DNA from: an uncultured Clostridia bacterium
GTDB lineage: Bacteria; Bacillota; Clostridia; HGM11514
Assembly (NCBI GenBank): GCA_934464705.1
Contig: CAKSKB010000018.1
Coordinates: 5,148-69,147, forward strand
Direction of reading: 5' to 3'
DNA length: 64,000 nucleotides
The position numbers were made by a program, and so were the translations under genes. Within the stretch, counting starts at the first letter, position 1. Each line of letters starts with the position of its first letter. Under the pieces are notes generated by a model. The model saw nothing but the letters and a program-made list of their open reading frames with translations. It ran no database searches and was not told the DNA's origin. Positions 42,070 through 51,029 of this stretch are shown here, piece by piece.

Positions 42070-43353
42070 TCATCTGTCTTTGAACGAACCTATAACTTTC
42101 ACTTCCGCATGCCTTCCGTCTTCTGTCGAAACGAGAGAATCTTCGCTTCCGTCAAAGTTTGTTCCGGAGAACAAAATATTGGCCTTTTTGTATTCAATTC
42201 CCTCTGTATTGATGTTTTTCAGCACAATTTTGCTGCTGCCTACAGACGAGTTTATAACCTTGATTGTGTCAATCGGTGTAACGGCGCTTATGAATTCGGG
42301 TATTTCGTTCTGAAAATATATGTTTTCAAATATGATGTTTTCCTGAACGGGGGACTGTGCGCCGGGGTAGTAGCTTCTCGAATAATTATCTTTGTCAAAG
42401 TGCAGAGAAAATGCGGTGGGACGCTTTTTCTGAAGGAATATGTCCCTGAAATGAACATTTCTGCAGCCGCTGCCGTACACTATATCGTCCTGAACCATAA
42501 CCCAGCGTATTCCGTCATATTCTGCGGTGCCGCTTTCGTGGGTCGGCGGCGTCACGGACTTGTAAATTTTGCCGTCAGCCGGCATAATCACCCTGTAGAG
42601 CCTTCCGCCGTGTGAAACGGTATCGGAATTCTGAACATCCATGCCGCTTTTCCATTCGCCCCATGCGCCGGCAAGAACACGGCAGAAATAGCCTGTGGTT
42701 TCGGAATCGTCCATATCGTAGCAGTCTTCTATTATACCGTTTTCAATCCAGCCGAGCTGTGGATTTGATGTGGAATAATCGTGTGCATTGAGAGCAATCG
42801 GGTCATCAAAGGTTCTGAAAATGCCGTGGCGGATAACAAATTTGTCGCCTCTTCCCAGATGTACCGCATCTTTTTTGCCTTCTATTCTGACATTTTCGAT
42901 TATAATATTATGGAAGGTACATACATGGATTCCGAAGTTGCCCGCCGGAAGGTCCATGATTTCAAAGTCCCGTATCTCAAGATTTTTTATGTAAAAGAAA
43001 GAAACATGCCCCCTCAGCCCCGGAACATAAAACGGGCTTGACGGGTCTGCTTCAACCCCGCGGCATATAATTCTAACGCCGATCAGTTTTATGTTTTCGG
43101 AATATTCCCTCGAGTATGCGCCCCTGTTTGCGAAAACATAGCTTGTTTTTTCGCTCTTGTTTCTCCTTAAATATACTCCGTTTGCGCAGATTATGCTTGT
43201 GTTGCTGCCGAGCATAACGCAGTCGGATATATCGTAAATTCCGGGCACATCAATATAAATATCGCCGCCCATGTCGGCTGCCGCCTGGAGCGCCGCCGAG
43301 TTTGCAGAAGGCTCTTTCCCGGCTGCAAATCCGTAATCTTTTGCAAAAATCAT
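42070..43353 (-). CDS. Right-handed beta-helix protein (pectate-lyase-3/GH28-like)
   Basis: 427 residues, no signal peptide. The start resembles the pectate-lyase-3 superfamily (FAKDYGFAAGKEPSANSAALQAAADMG), followed by coil-like repeats (NIIIENVRIEGKKDAVHLGRGD, IENGIIEDCYDMDDS, NIIFENIYFQNEI). The two Asp in KKDAVHLGRGD and TFDDPIALNAHD sit where GH28 enzymes have theirs, so a polygalacturonase-like or epimerase role is possible. GGAGG precedes ATG 43353. Overlaps the dehydrogenase gene stop by 4 bases, so the two probably handle the same sugar. Confidence 0.78.
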   Translation of the reverse strand: MIFAKDYGFAAGKEPSANSAALQAAADMGGDIYIDVPGIYDISDCVMLGSNTSIICANGVYLRRNKSEKTSYVFANRGAYSREYSENIKLIGVRIICRGVEADPSSPFYVPGLRGHVSFFYIKNLEIRDFEIMDLPAGNFGIHVCTFHNIIIENVRIEGKKDAVHLGRGDKFVIRHGIFRTFDDPIALNAHDYSTSNPQLGWIENGIIEDCYDMDDSETTGYFCRVLAGAWGEWKSGMDVQNSDTVSHGGRLYRVIMPADGKIYKSVTPPTHESGTAEYDGIRWVMVQDDIVYGSGCRNVHFRDIFLQKKRPTAFSLHFDKDNYSRSYYPGAQSPVQENIIFENIYFQNEIPEFISAVTPIDTIKVINSSVGSSKIVLKNINTEGIEYKKANILFSGTNFDGSEDSLVSTEDGRHAEVKVIGSFKDR

Positions 43354-44045
43354 ATTACTATTCCTCCGTTTATGTTTAATATTTCTCCTGTTACAAAGCG
43401 TGCCTTTGCAAGGTATAAAATCCCTTCGGCGATATCCTCCGCCGTGCCGATTATGCCGAGAGGCGTTTCTTCGGCAAGGGAATTTAAATCATCCTCCGAA
43501 AGGTTTTTTGTCATGTCCGTTTTTATGACCCCCGGCGCTACGGCATTAACTCTGACCCCTGAGGGTCCAAGTTCTTTTGCGAGGGCTTTTGTAAGACCGA
43601 TTATTCCCGCTTTTGCCGCAGAATATGCCGCTTCGCACGAGCCGCCCGTAACCCCCCACATCGATGAAAGATTAATTATAGCACCGCGCTTTTTATTGAC
43701 CATATCGGGCGAAAACACTTTAATGCAGTTGAATGTTCCGGTGAGGTTTACATCAATCACTCTTTTCCACTGTGCCTGCGTCATGTCCGAAAGCAATCCC
43801 CAATAGGAAATCCCGGCGTTGTTGACAAGCACATCTACCGTACCGATTTCGTTCCTTACCGATTCCATGGCTTCAATGTCCGAAACATCGGCTTTTATTG
43901 CGGAAATGCCGTTGGATTTAAGCTTTTTGGCTTCGTCCGAGCTTTTTTCGTATGTTACGAAAACACTGTATCCCGATTTTTTGAACAATTCGGCGGTTTT
44001 TCTGCCTATTCCTCTTGTTCCGCCGGTTATTAAGACTTTTTCCAT
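43350..44045 (-). CDS. Short-chain dehydrogenase/reductase (FabG-like)
   Basis: 231 residues, classical SDR. Cofactor motif TGGTRGIGRKTA at the N-terminus, NNAGISYWG, catalytic Ser in NLSSMWGVTGG and the YSAAKAGIIGL Tyr-Lys pair, then VNAVAPGVIKTDM. NAD(P)-linked oxidation or reduction of an alcohol or ketone. It lies upstream of and overlaps the beta-helix gene by 4 bases; no fatty acid genes are nearby, so a sugar substrate is more likely than fatty acid synthesis. Confidence 0.88.
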   Translation of the reverse strand: MEKVLITGGTRGIGRKTAELFKKSGYSVFVTYEKSSDEAKKLKSNGISAIKADVSDIEAMESVRNEIGTVDVLVNNAGISYWGLLSDMTQAQWKRVIDVNLTGTFNCIKVFSPDMVNKKRGAIINLSSMWGVTGGSCEAAYSAAKAGIIGLTKALAKELGPSGVRVNAVAPGVIKTDMTKNLSEDDLNSLAEETPLGIIGTAEDIAEGILYLAKARFVTGEILNINGGIVI

Positions 44046-44062
44046 TTTTTCACCGTCCGGTA

Positions 44063-45430
44063 TTATTTTATTTTGTCAAGTGCGTCCTTTGTAAGAATTT
44101 TCTTTATATTCAGCATGAAAAGCACAGACGCTGTAAGAACCGATATTGTATCCGATATCGGTTCGGAAATATAAACACCGTTTGTTCCGAAAAACCTCGG
44201 AAGTATGAGCGCAAGCGGAATAAGAAGAATAATTTTCCGAAGCGTTGCAATAAAAAGCGATATTTTTGCCTGCCCGAGAGCCATAAATGTTGTCTGAATA
44301 GCCTGCTGTGCCCCGAAAATCAGCATACCTGCCATAAATATCGGCATTTTTTCGCCTACAAGCGCTATAAGACCCGAATCCGTTGTGAAAAATCCTGCAT
44401 AGATTTCAGGGAATATAACGGCTGTTGCGGTGCCCAAAAACGAAAAAGCAAGGCAAATCGCAATCATGCTCTTATAAACTTTTTTAACACGGTCAAAGTT
44501 CCCGGCACCGAAATTGAAGCTTATAATCGGCTGCACGCCCTGTGTAAATCCTCCGAGCGGTGCGGAAAAAAGCTGCATGACGCTCTGCATTATAGTGATT
44601 GAGCCGACATAAACATCACCGCCGCAGCGCTGCATACCGCTGTTCAAAACGATGCTTACAAAGCTTTCGGTTGAGCGCATAACAAACGGCGAAACGCCGA
44701 GAGCGGCAATGCTTCCGATAATTTTGAAATCGGGTTTTAAGTTTTGTATTTTTATCCTCAGAACCGCACGGCGGCTTGCGAGAAATCCCACAACCCATAC
44801 CGCGCTTAAAAACTGCGATATTACAGTGGCGATTGCCGCACCGCGGACGCCGAGACCGAGCACGAATATAAAAACGGGGTCGAGCGCAATGTTTGCGACC
44901 GCACCGATAAGAACCGACAGCATACCCGTTATCGATTTGCCCTGAGCTATAATATATGTGTTCAGCCCCATGGAAAACTCAACAAAAAGCGTTCCGATAA
45001 GGTATATCGAGATGTAGTCCGACGCATAGGAATATGTGTTTTCGCTTGCGCCGAAGGCAAAAAGCAGGGGCTTTTTGAATACATAAAAAACAATCATGAG
45101 CACTGCCGAAAAGAAAATCAGCATTGAAACACCGTTTCCGAGAATTTTTTCGGCACGGTCACGGTCGCCCTTTCCCTGAAAAATTGCCGAAAGAGGCGCT
45201 CCGCCGGCACCGACAAACGCCGAAAACGCAGATATGAACACAACAATCGGAAATGCAACCCCAACGCCCGTAAGCGCATCCGCTCCTATGCCTTTTATGT
45301 GACCTATATAAATGCGGTCAACCATATTATAAAGAATATTTATTACCTGTGCAACGATTGACGGTATCGCCATGGCAAGCATGAGAGAGGAAAGCTTGCC
45401 TTTTCCGAGGTCATATTTTTTCGCTTTCAA
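44063..45430 (-). CDS. MATE family efflux transporter
   Basis: 455 residues, about 12 membrane helices in two MATE halves (KLSSLMLAMAIPSIVAQVINILYNMVDRIYIG near 13-44; GMQRCGGDVYVGSITIMQSVMQLFSAPLGGFTQGVQPIISF in the middle). Sodium- or proton-driven export of small organic molecules; substrate unknown. The frame opens at 45517, but GGAGG is 9-10 bases before TTG 45430, giving the normal length. The start lies inside the YibE/F gene (20-base overlap), so translation is probably coupled. Confidence 0.87.
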   Translation of the reverse strand: MKAKKYDLGKGKLSSLMLAMAIPSIVAQVINILYNMVDRIYIGHIKGIGADALTGVGVAFPIVVFISAFSAFVGAGGAPLSAIFQGKGDRDRAEKILGNGVSMLIFFSAVLMIVFYVFKKPLLFAFGASENTYSYASDYISIYLIGTLFVEFSMGLNTYIIAQGKSITGMLSVLIGAVANIALDPVFIFVLGLGVRGAAIATVISQFLSAVWVVGFLASRRAVLRIKIQNLKPDFKIIGSIAALGVSPFVMRSTESFVSIVLNSGMQRCGGDVYVGSITIMQSVMQLFSAPLGGFTQGVQPIISFNFGAGNFDRVKKVYKSMIAICLAFSFLGTATAVIFPEIYAGFFTTDSGLIALVGEKMPIFMAGMLIFGAQQAIQTTFMALGQAKISLFIATLRKIILLIPLALILPRFFGTNGVYISEPISDTISVLTASVLFMLNIKKILTKDALDKIK

Positions 45431-46550
45431 TATGCTTTGCCCTCCTTTTAAGATAGAATACTCCGCATACAAGCGTTGTGAGAGGAATTGCGAGGAGTAT
45501 TCCGAGGCTTCCGGCAATCGCCTGTAGTATCTCGTAGGCTATCATTTCACGGTTGAGAACATCTGCGAGCGAGTCTGCGTAGGTGAGCAGCAGAAGAACG
45601 CACGAAACGGAACTGCCGATATACGCAAGAACAAGAGTGTTGGACATCGTGCCCATCATGTCCCGTCCGATTGCAAGCCCCGAACTTACAAGCGATTTAA
45701 ATGATATATCGGGGATTTTTTCCTTCATTTCATAAAGCGATGACGAAAGCGACATCGCAACATCCATAACCGCCCCGACGGCGCCTATTATTATAGCCGC
45801 AAAGTTAAGCGCTTTAAGGTTGACGGGCTTCGGGAGCATCGTGAGGTAGTAAGAATCCTCGTTTGTATACCCGGCAAAAATCATAACTTTGCTCATAATT
45901 ACAGTAATTATCGCCGCTGTCAGAACGCCGCCGACGCACCCGAGCGCAGCGCAGAGGGTTTTTTTATCCGCACCGTTTACGAGAAGAAGCGTCATGAATA
46001 TTATAAACACGCAGATTGCGATTGATGTAACATAAATGTTTCTGCCGCCGAGAACTGCCGGAATGAATACAAGAAATACCGCAAGGCAGGTATATGCAAG
46101 CGAAATAATCGTGCGGAAACCTTTGCTTCTTCCGAATATTATTACCAGAACCGCAAATGCGGCAATAAGTATAAAAAGAACATTTGACCGCTTGAAGTTT
46201 TCAACCGCCCAGTCTGTGCCGAGATCCTCTATTTTATAGTTTTTCATGATTACGGTGTCCCCGGGGCGCACGATTCTCATGTTTGCCACCTGTGAATTAT
46301 GCTCCTGATACGCCTTCACAACCTCGCCGTCGTGCTTTCCGCCCTGTATCTGCGCACGGAAAATAACCACAGTGCTTGTGAAGTTGTCGCCCTTGGTTTC
46401 CGTCTTTTTGTCTATGGTCATAACCTTTGCGGTGACCGCCTCGGCGCTGTGCTTGAATATCGTTACGCCGTCATGTGCCCACTTTGAGCCGAAAAACAAA
46501 ATTACGGCAGAAAGAATGAATACCGTAATATATACCCATATTTTTTTCAT
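45411..46550 (-). CDS. YibE/F family membrane protein
   Basis: 379 residues. N-terminal membrane anchor (IWVYITVFILSAVILFFGS), an extracytoplasmic beta-rich part (about 25-125, with YQEHNSQVANMRIVRPGDTVIM) and about seven C-terminal membrane helices with the family segments FVFIPAVLGGRN, AAIIIGAVGAVMDVAMSLSSSLYE and SNTLVLAYIGSS. Function is not known for the family. ATG 46550, 8 bases after GGGAG, is chosen over ATG 46571. Promoter at 46574-46602. Confidence 0.85.
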   Translation of the reverse strand: MKKIWVYITVFILSAVILFFGSKWAHDGVTIFKHSAEAVTAKVMTIDKKTETKGDNFTSTVVIFRAQIQGGKHDGEVVKAYQEHNSQVANMRIVRPGDTVIMKNYKIEDLGTDWAVENFKRSNVLFILIAAFAVLVIIFGRSKGFRTIISLAYTCLAVFLVFIPAVLGGRNIYVTSIAICVFIIFMTLLLVNGADKKTLCAALGCVGGVLTAAIITVIMSKVMIFAGYTNEDSYYLTMLPKPVNLKALNFAAIIIGAVGAVMDVAMSLSSSLYEMKEKIPDISFKSLVSSGLAIGRDMMGTMSNTLVLAYIGSSVSCVLLLLTYADSLADVLNREMIAYEILQAIAGSLGILLAIPLTTLVCGVFYLKRRAKHIESEKI

Positions 46551-46573
46551 AATAACATCTCCCATGTTCATAT

Positions 46574-46602
46574 ATCATACCACAAAAATTCGTGTTTGTC
46601 TA
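46574..46602 (-). promoter_or_regulatory. Promoter of the yibE/F and MATE genes
   Basis: On the minus strand TAGACA (46602-46597), 17-bp spacer, TATGAT (46579-46574). Confidence 0.6.
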
Positions 46603-46641
46603 CAAATCACATCAATATATAACAGTTTTTTAATATAACCG

Positions 46642-46670
46642 TTGCATTTTATCGGAATTTGTGATATTAT
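46642..46670 (+). promoter_or_regulatory. Promoter of the phosphoribosyltransferase gene
   Basis: TTGCAT (46642-46647), 17-bp spacer, TATTAT (46665-46670). Confidence 0.65.
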
Positions 46671-46704
46671 ATATATGAATATTTATAAAGGGAGTGTATT
46701 TTAA

Positions 46705-47262
46705 ATGAATACATCATATGAAATAGAGATTGCCGGTCTTAAAAGGGAACTTGATTTTTTTCCGCTGACCGATAAGCTTCAGATTGCCGGATTTATAATG
46801 TTCGGCGATACAGAAATTACTACGGCTTCCGCCAAAGAGCTTTTGAAGAAGGCTCCGGATTTCGATGTTATCATAACTGCGGAATCGAAGGGTATTCCGC
46901 TTGCGTTTGAAATGTCGAGGCTTTCGGGGATTGAATATGTCGTTGCGAGAAAGGGCCCGAAGCTTTACATGAGCGAGGTTGTTACGGTTGAGGTTAACTC
47001 GATTACAACCGAGGAAAAGCAGATTCTGTGCCTGGGCGGCAAGGAAAAGAATCTTTTGCAGGGGAGAAGGGTTCTGATTGTCGATGATGTTATAAGCACC
47101 GGCGAATCGCTTAATGCCCTTATAACTCTCGTCAATGAATGCGGCGGAAATATCGTCGGCAAGATGGCGGTTTTGGCTGAAGGCGACGCTATCGGCAGAC
47201 ATGATGTTACATATCTTGCTCCGCTTCCGCTTTTCGATAACGAGGGGAACCCTATAGACTGA
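46705..47262 (+). CDS. Phosphoribosyltransferase, adenine-PRT-like
   Basis: 185 residues, type I PRT fold. The PRPP-binding loop is VLIVDDVISTGESL (about 122-135), with ESKGIPLAFEMSR and VVARKGPKLYMSE upstream as in adenine/xanthine-type enzymes. It probably salvages a purine base, but base specificity cannot be read. Single gene with its own promoter and a strong terminator. Start ATG 46705 follows GGGAG. Confidence 0.85.
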   Translation: MNTSYEIEIAGLKRELDFFPLTDKLQIAGFIMFGDTEITTASAKELLKKAPDFDVIITAESKGIPLAFEMSRLSGIEYVVARKGPKLYMSEVVTVEVNSITTEEKQILCLGGKEKNLLQGRRVLIVDDVISTGESLNALITLVNECGGNIVGKMAVLAEGDAIGRHDVTYLAPLPLFDNEGNPID

Positions 47263-47273
47263 TAATTATGAAG

Positions 47274-47312
47274 ACTGCGGCACAAGGAAACCTTGTGCCG
47301 CAGTTGTTTTTA
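47274..47312. terminator. Terminator after the phosphoribosyltransferase gene
   Basis: Perfect 14-bp stem ACTGCGGCACAAGG (47274-47287) with CCTTGTGCCGCAGT (47291-47304), loop AAA, then a T-rich run. It may also serve the convergent methyltransferase gene. Confidence 0.9.
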
Positions 47313-48083
47313 TTCTTTAGTTACTGTGAAAAACAGTCTCGGAAATTCAAAAATAATATTTCCGTTTTTCCGGACGGGATATGTTGCTCTTATTCTTTCG
47401 AGAAAATCTTCTGTGTATTCTTTTTGGTCCGAATCTGTCAGCTGCGCAAGGTACGGTCTTAACCCGGTGCCCTTATACCACTCCGCAATGCTTTGATATG
47501 ACGGCATGGAGAAAAAATATGTAATCTCCCAGATTCTGAAATTTTCGGAAAGTTCCGAAAGTATATCGAAATATTCGCTTTCCGAAAGATTGTTGTAAGT
47601 TCTTTTTTCTTTTATCTTTTTATTCCATTTGTCGGAATCTGCAAGCGAGTTCAGAATTTTATGAACGGGGTGTTTGTACTGCTGAGGTATCTGAACGGCA
47701 AGCACACCACCGCTTCTCAGCAGCGAAAACATATCATTTATCAGCTTTCGGTGATTCGGAATCCATTGTATACAGGCGTTTGAAAACACGATATCATATT
47801 TTTCGGTTATTTTGTCAATGTCATTTTCCGCGTCAAGCTTTATAAAGTCTGCACTTGGGCAGGCGTTTTTTGCTGCGGAAAGCATATCGTCCGAATTGTC
47901 CGCCCCGACAACCTTCGCTTCGGGAAATTTGTTTATCAGAACGGCAGTGCTGTTGCCTGTTCCGCAGCCGATATCAAGTATTTTATGCACATTTTTACAG
48001 TCGATTGCATTTGCCAGGTCAATTGCCGGCAGCGTGCGTTCTGTTTTGAATTTGCTGTATTGTGCTGCGTTCCAGTCTGTCAT
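47310..48083 (-). CDS. SAM-dependent methyltransferase, trans-aconitate methyltransferase-like
   Basis: 257 residues. SAM-binding motif ILDIGCGTGNST near 34-45, with VVGADNSDDML and the post-motif FSNACIQWIPNH. The whole is similar in plan to E. coli Tam (start MTDWNAAQYSKF, C-terminal FTVTKE). Tam methylates trans-aconitate, removing an aconitase inhibitor; the exact substrate here is inferred. The frame is open to 48386 across the cinA gene, but ATG 48083 with GGAG upstream is clear. It is last in a minus-strand run with pncC, thiI and the desulfurase. Confidence 0.85.
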   Translation of the reverse strand: MTDWNAAQYSKFKTERTLPAIDLANAIDCKNVHKILDIGCGTGNSTAVLINKFPEAKVVGADNSDDMLSAAKNACPSADFIKLDAENDIDKITEKYDIVFSNACIQWIPNHRKLINDMFSLLRSGGVLAVQIPQQYKHPVHKILNSLADSDKWNKKIKEKRTYNNLSESEYFDILSELSENFRIWEITYFFSMPSYQSIAEWYKGTGLRPYLAQLTDSDQKEYTEDFLERIRATYPVRKNGNIIFEFPRLFFTVTKE

Positions 48084-48094
48084 GATTATGCTCC

Positions 48095-48568
48095 TTATAT
48101 AAGTTTCAGATATTCCAATGCAAGATTGAGCGCAAACTCTGCGGTTTGCCGGCGCACCTCGTCCCTTGTGCCGCTGAAATTGCATTTTCTGCAAATCGTT
48201 CCGTCCGGTGTTGAAAGGGAGATGTAAACAAGCCCCACGGGTTTTTCGGCGGTACCGCCGCCGGGTCCTGCTATGCCCGTTACCGAAACGGCTATATCGC
48301 TTTTTGAAACCCTTCTTGCACCTCGGCTCATCAAAACCGCAACGGGTCTGCTTACCGCACCGTACTGCGAAAGAGCCTCGTCCCATACTCCCAAAATCTT
48401 CATTTTTGCCTCGTTTGCATATGTCACAAAACCGTATCCGAACACATCGGAGGAACCGGAAACATCCGTAATCAGCTTGGAAATCAGCCCTCCCGTGCAG
48501 GATTCCGCGGTGGAAACAGTCATTTTTTTATCCGCAAGCGCTTTTACAAGTTCTTCGTTAACACTCAT
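48095..48568 (-). CDS. pncC: CinA C-terminal domain protein, nicotinamide-nucleotide amidase PncC-like
   Basis: 157 residues, the stand-alone amidase domain without the CinA N-terminal domain. VSTAESCTGGLIS, GYGFVTYANEAK, SVTGIAGPGGGTAEKPVGLVYI are typical. PncC turns NMN into nicotinate mononucleotide, recycling NAD by-products. GGGAGG precedes ATG 48568. Only 3 bases separate it from the thiI stop. Confidence 0.92.
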   Translation of the reverse strand: MSVNEELVKALADKKMTVSTAESCTGGLISKLITDVSGSSDVFGYGFVTYANEAKMKILGVWDEALSQYGAVSRPVAVLMSRGARRVSKSDIAVSVTGIAGPGGGTAEKPVGLVYISLSTPDGTICRKCNFSGTRDEVRRQTAEFALNLALEYLKLI

Positions 48569-48571
48569 GCA

Positions 48572-49738
48572 TCAAACCTCCCATTCGGGCTCTATTTTAA
48601 TTACCTCGGCATCTTCAACCGCTTTTTCTATATACGACATATAGTCAAAATTGCTTTCGGATTTTTCAATATCGGCAAGATTCGGCTTGGTTTTCGGATG
48701 CTTAGCAACAAATACCGTGCAGCAGTCCTCATACGGCTGAATCGAGGTTTCGAATGTATCGATTTTTCTCGCAATTTGGATAATTTCATCCTTGTCAAAG
48801 CCTATGAGCGGTCTGAAAACGGGGAGGTCAAGCCCGTGATTTGTAACCGCTAAACTGTACATTGTCTGGCTTGCAACCTGACCGATGCTTTCACCCGTGA
48901 TTAACGCCTGAGAGTCGGTATTTACTGCGATTTTCTCCGCAATTCTTGCCATCATGCGGCGCATTATGATTGTCCCCTCATCGTCCGGACAGTTGTCGTT
49001 TATCGCAAGCTGAAGTTCTGTGAACGGCACAACATAAAGGTTTATTCTGCCGCAGTACCTCGCCATGAGCTTTGCAAGGTCAATTACCTTTTCTTTTGCG
49101 CGTTCACTCGTGTAGGGATACGAATGAAAATGCACGGCGTTAAGTTCAACGCCCCGTTTTGCTATCATCCACCCGGCAACCGGACTGTCAATTCCGCCAG
49201 AAAGCAGCAGCGTTGCACGGCCGTTTGTGCCTGTCGGCATTCCGCCGGCACCCTTTTCACGCTCAACATAAACATAACATTCGGCGTCCCTTACATCAAC
49301 CCTTAAAACCACATCGGGGTTTTTCATATCGGCTTCTATTCCGCCGGGGATATTGTCATAAACGAAATCCGCAACCATGCGGCTTATCTGCGGTGAATTG
49401 TATCTGAACTTTTTATCGCTGCGCTTTGTTTCCACCTTGAAGGTTTTTGCGCCCGTTTCCTCCATAACGCGCAGCGCAAGAGGAAGCACCTTTTCCATGT
49501 CTTTTTCGCAGGCGTGCACCTTGCTTATGTTTGAAATTCCGAAAACGTATTTCAGCCTTTCAAACATTTTGTCAATATCGCCTTCGGATTCGAGGTAAAT
49601 AGTGCTCTGTGCACACCTGAGCTGAACCTTTCCGAGGTCACGCAGGCGGAACCTGATGTTTTTCATAAGTCTTTCTTCAAACAGGTGGCGGTTTAGCCCT
49701 TTAAGGACTATTTCACCGCATTTTATCATTATAAGCAT
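48572..49738 (-). CDS. thiI: tRNA 4-thiouridine synthase ThiI
   Basis: 388 residues. NFLD/THUMP N-terminal part (about 1-165, IKCGEIVLKGLNRHLFEERL) and an ATP-pyrophosphatase domain with the PP-loop LLSGGIDSPVAGWM. The rhodanese domain of E. coli ThiI is absent, as usual in Firmicutes, so the persulfide is taken directly from the desulfurase encoded upstream. Makes s4U8 in tRNA and may supply sulfur to thiamine. ATG 49738, 7 bases after AAAGGA, is preferred over ATG 49756. Confidence 0.94.
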   Translation of the reverse strand: MLIMIKCGEIVLKGLNRHLFEERLMKNIRFRLRDLGKVQLRCAQSTIYLESEGDIDKMFERLKYVFGISNISKVHACEKDMEKVLPLALRVMEETGAKTFKVETKRSDKKFRYNSPQISRMVADFVYDNIPGGIEADMKNPDVVLRVDVRDAECYVYVEREKGAGGMPTGTNGRATLLLSGGIDSPVAGWMIAKRGVELNAVHFHSYPYTSERAKEKVIDLAKLMARYCGRINLYVVPFTELQLAINDNCPDDEGTIIMRRMMARIAEKIAVNTDSQALITGESIGQVASQTMYSLAVTNHGLDLPVFRPLIGFDKDEIIQIARKIDTFETSIQPYEDCCTVFVAKHPKTKPNLADIEKSESNFDYMSYIEKAVEDAEVIKIEPEWEV

Positions 49739-49752
49739 AGCAGTGTCCTTTC

Positions 49753-50883
49753 TCATTTTCTGCGGATTTTCGGCAGAATTTTTTTAAGTGTTTCAACTGT
49801 TTCGTCGGCTTCGGAAACCGTATTTTCACGGCAGAAGCTGAAACGAACCGAGCTGTCGATAATTTCATGCTTTTTGCCCATTGCGGTCAGAACATGGCTG
49901 TTTCCGGGCTTGTTTGACGAGCACGCAGAGCCTGAAGAAACATAGATTTCCTCTGCTTCCATAAAATGCAGTATAACCTCGCTTCTCGCCCCGGGAAACG
50001 ATATGTTCAGAACGGATGCGGCGGAATTTTCAAAATCCGTGTTGTTTATAAATGTGTCGGGAATTTCGCTTAAAATTCTTTCGGCAAGGCGTGTTTTGAC
50101 TTCGTTCATCTTCCGAAAAGCTTCGGACTTGTCACCGATTAATTCAACGGCTTTTCCAAGGCCCGCAATTGCCGGCACATTTTCGGTTCCGGAGCGGAAG
50201 CCCCTTTCCTGACCGCCCCCGAGCATAAACGGATTGATTTTGGTTCCTTTTTTGACATAGAGTGCTCCGACACCCTTCGGACCGTGTATTTTGTGGCCGC
50301 TGATGCTGAGCATATCGCAGTCTTTTGCCGAAACCCCGATTTTGCCGAAACCCTGAACGCAGTCGGCAAAAAAATAAGTTTCGGGATTTTTCCGTTTTAT
50401 GATTTTGTTTGCCGCCGAAAGGTCGGTTACTGCGCCGACTTCGTTGTTGACCTGCATCATGCACACGAGTGCGGTATCATCATTAACGGCGGCTTCAAGC
50501 TCCGAAAGGCTGACAAACCCGTTTTCGTCAACTGGCAGGTATATAACTTCAAAGCCTTCTTTTGAAAGCTTTTCAATGGGTCTTAAAACGCAGGGGTGCT
50601 CAACCGCGGTTGTTATTATCCTTCGTTTTCTCGTGCGGCTTGCAATTCCGAAAATTGCGGTGTTAGCATTTTCCGTGCCGCAGGCAGTGAAAAATATTTC
50701 ATCCTCCCGCGCCCCGATTTCCTTCGCAATCGTCTGCCTTGTGCGGCGGACCGCTTTCTCCGCTTCCATACCGAGCGTATGCAGCGATGACGGATTCCCG
50801 AAGTTTTTGTAAGCGGTTTCCGCCATTTCGCCGCACACCTCACGGTAAGGTCTTGTTGTTGCCGAATTATCAAAATATATCAT
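49753..50883 (-). CDS. Cysteine desulfurase (IscS/NifS-like, ThiI partner)
   Basis: 376 residues, PLP enzyme that releases sulfur from cysteine as a persulfide. N-terminal IYFDNSATTRPYREV, PLP-binding Lys in SISGHKIHGPKGVGAL, catalytic Cys in SSGSACSSNKPGNSHVL. Directly followed by thiI, so it is the dedicated sulfur donor (NifZ-like in Bacillus naming). Frame open to 51015; ATG 50883 with GGAGA is used. Confidence 0.93.
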   Translation of the reverse strand: MIYFDNSATTRPYREVCGEMAETAYKNFGNPSSLHTLGMEAEKAVRRTRQTIAKEIGAREDEIFFTACGTENANTAIFGIASRTRKRRIITTAVEHPCVLRPIEKLSKEGFEVIYLPVDENGFVSLSELEAAVNDDTALVCMMQVNNEVGAVTDLSAANKIIKRKNPETYFFADCVQGFGKIGVSAKDCDMLSISGHKIHGPKGVGALYVKKGTKINPFMLGGGQERGFRSGTENVPAIAGLGKAVELIGDKSEAFRKMNEVKTRLAERILSEIPDTFINNTDFENSAASVLNISFPGARSEVILHFMEAEEIYVSSGSACSSNKPGNSHVLTAMGKKHEIIDSSVRFSFCRENTVSEADETVETLKKILPKIRRK

Positions 50884-50915
50884 CTTAATTATCTCCAAAA
50901 ATTGTTTCACTATAT

Positions 50916-50944
50916 ATATTATCACATTTTGATGAAAATAGCAA
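50916..50944 (-). promoter_or_regulatory. Promoter of the desulfurase-thiI-pncC-methyltransferase genes
   Basis: On the minus strand TTGCTA (50944-50939), 17-bp spacer, TAATAT (50921-50916). Confidence 0.6.
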
Positions 50945-50953
50945 GGGTTTGTA

Positions 50954-51012
50954 TTGACATTGCCGCTTAAAAGTTGTATAATTAAAATATGTGAGTTTTG
51001 AATTTTTATGCA
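50954..51012 (+). promoter_or_regulatory. argJ promoter with ARG-box-like site
   Basis: TTGACA (50954-50959), 17-bp spacer, TATAAT (50977-50982). TGAATTTTTATGCA (50999-51012) matches the ArgR/AhrC half-operator consensus TGAATWWWWATTCA at 13 of 14 positions and lies between the promoter and the ribosome binding site. Confidence 0.65.
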
Positions 51013-51029
51013 CAAAGGAGCGTATAATT

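Noticed and set aside
47310..48386. 358-codon methyltransferase with a long N-terminal extension
   Set aside because: The extension overlaps the pncC gene in another frame, and ATG 48083 has a good GGAG site and the family start.
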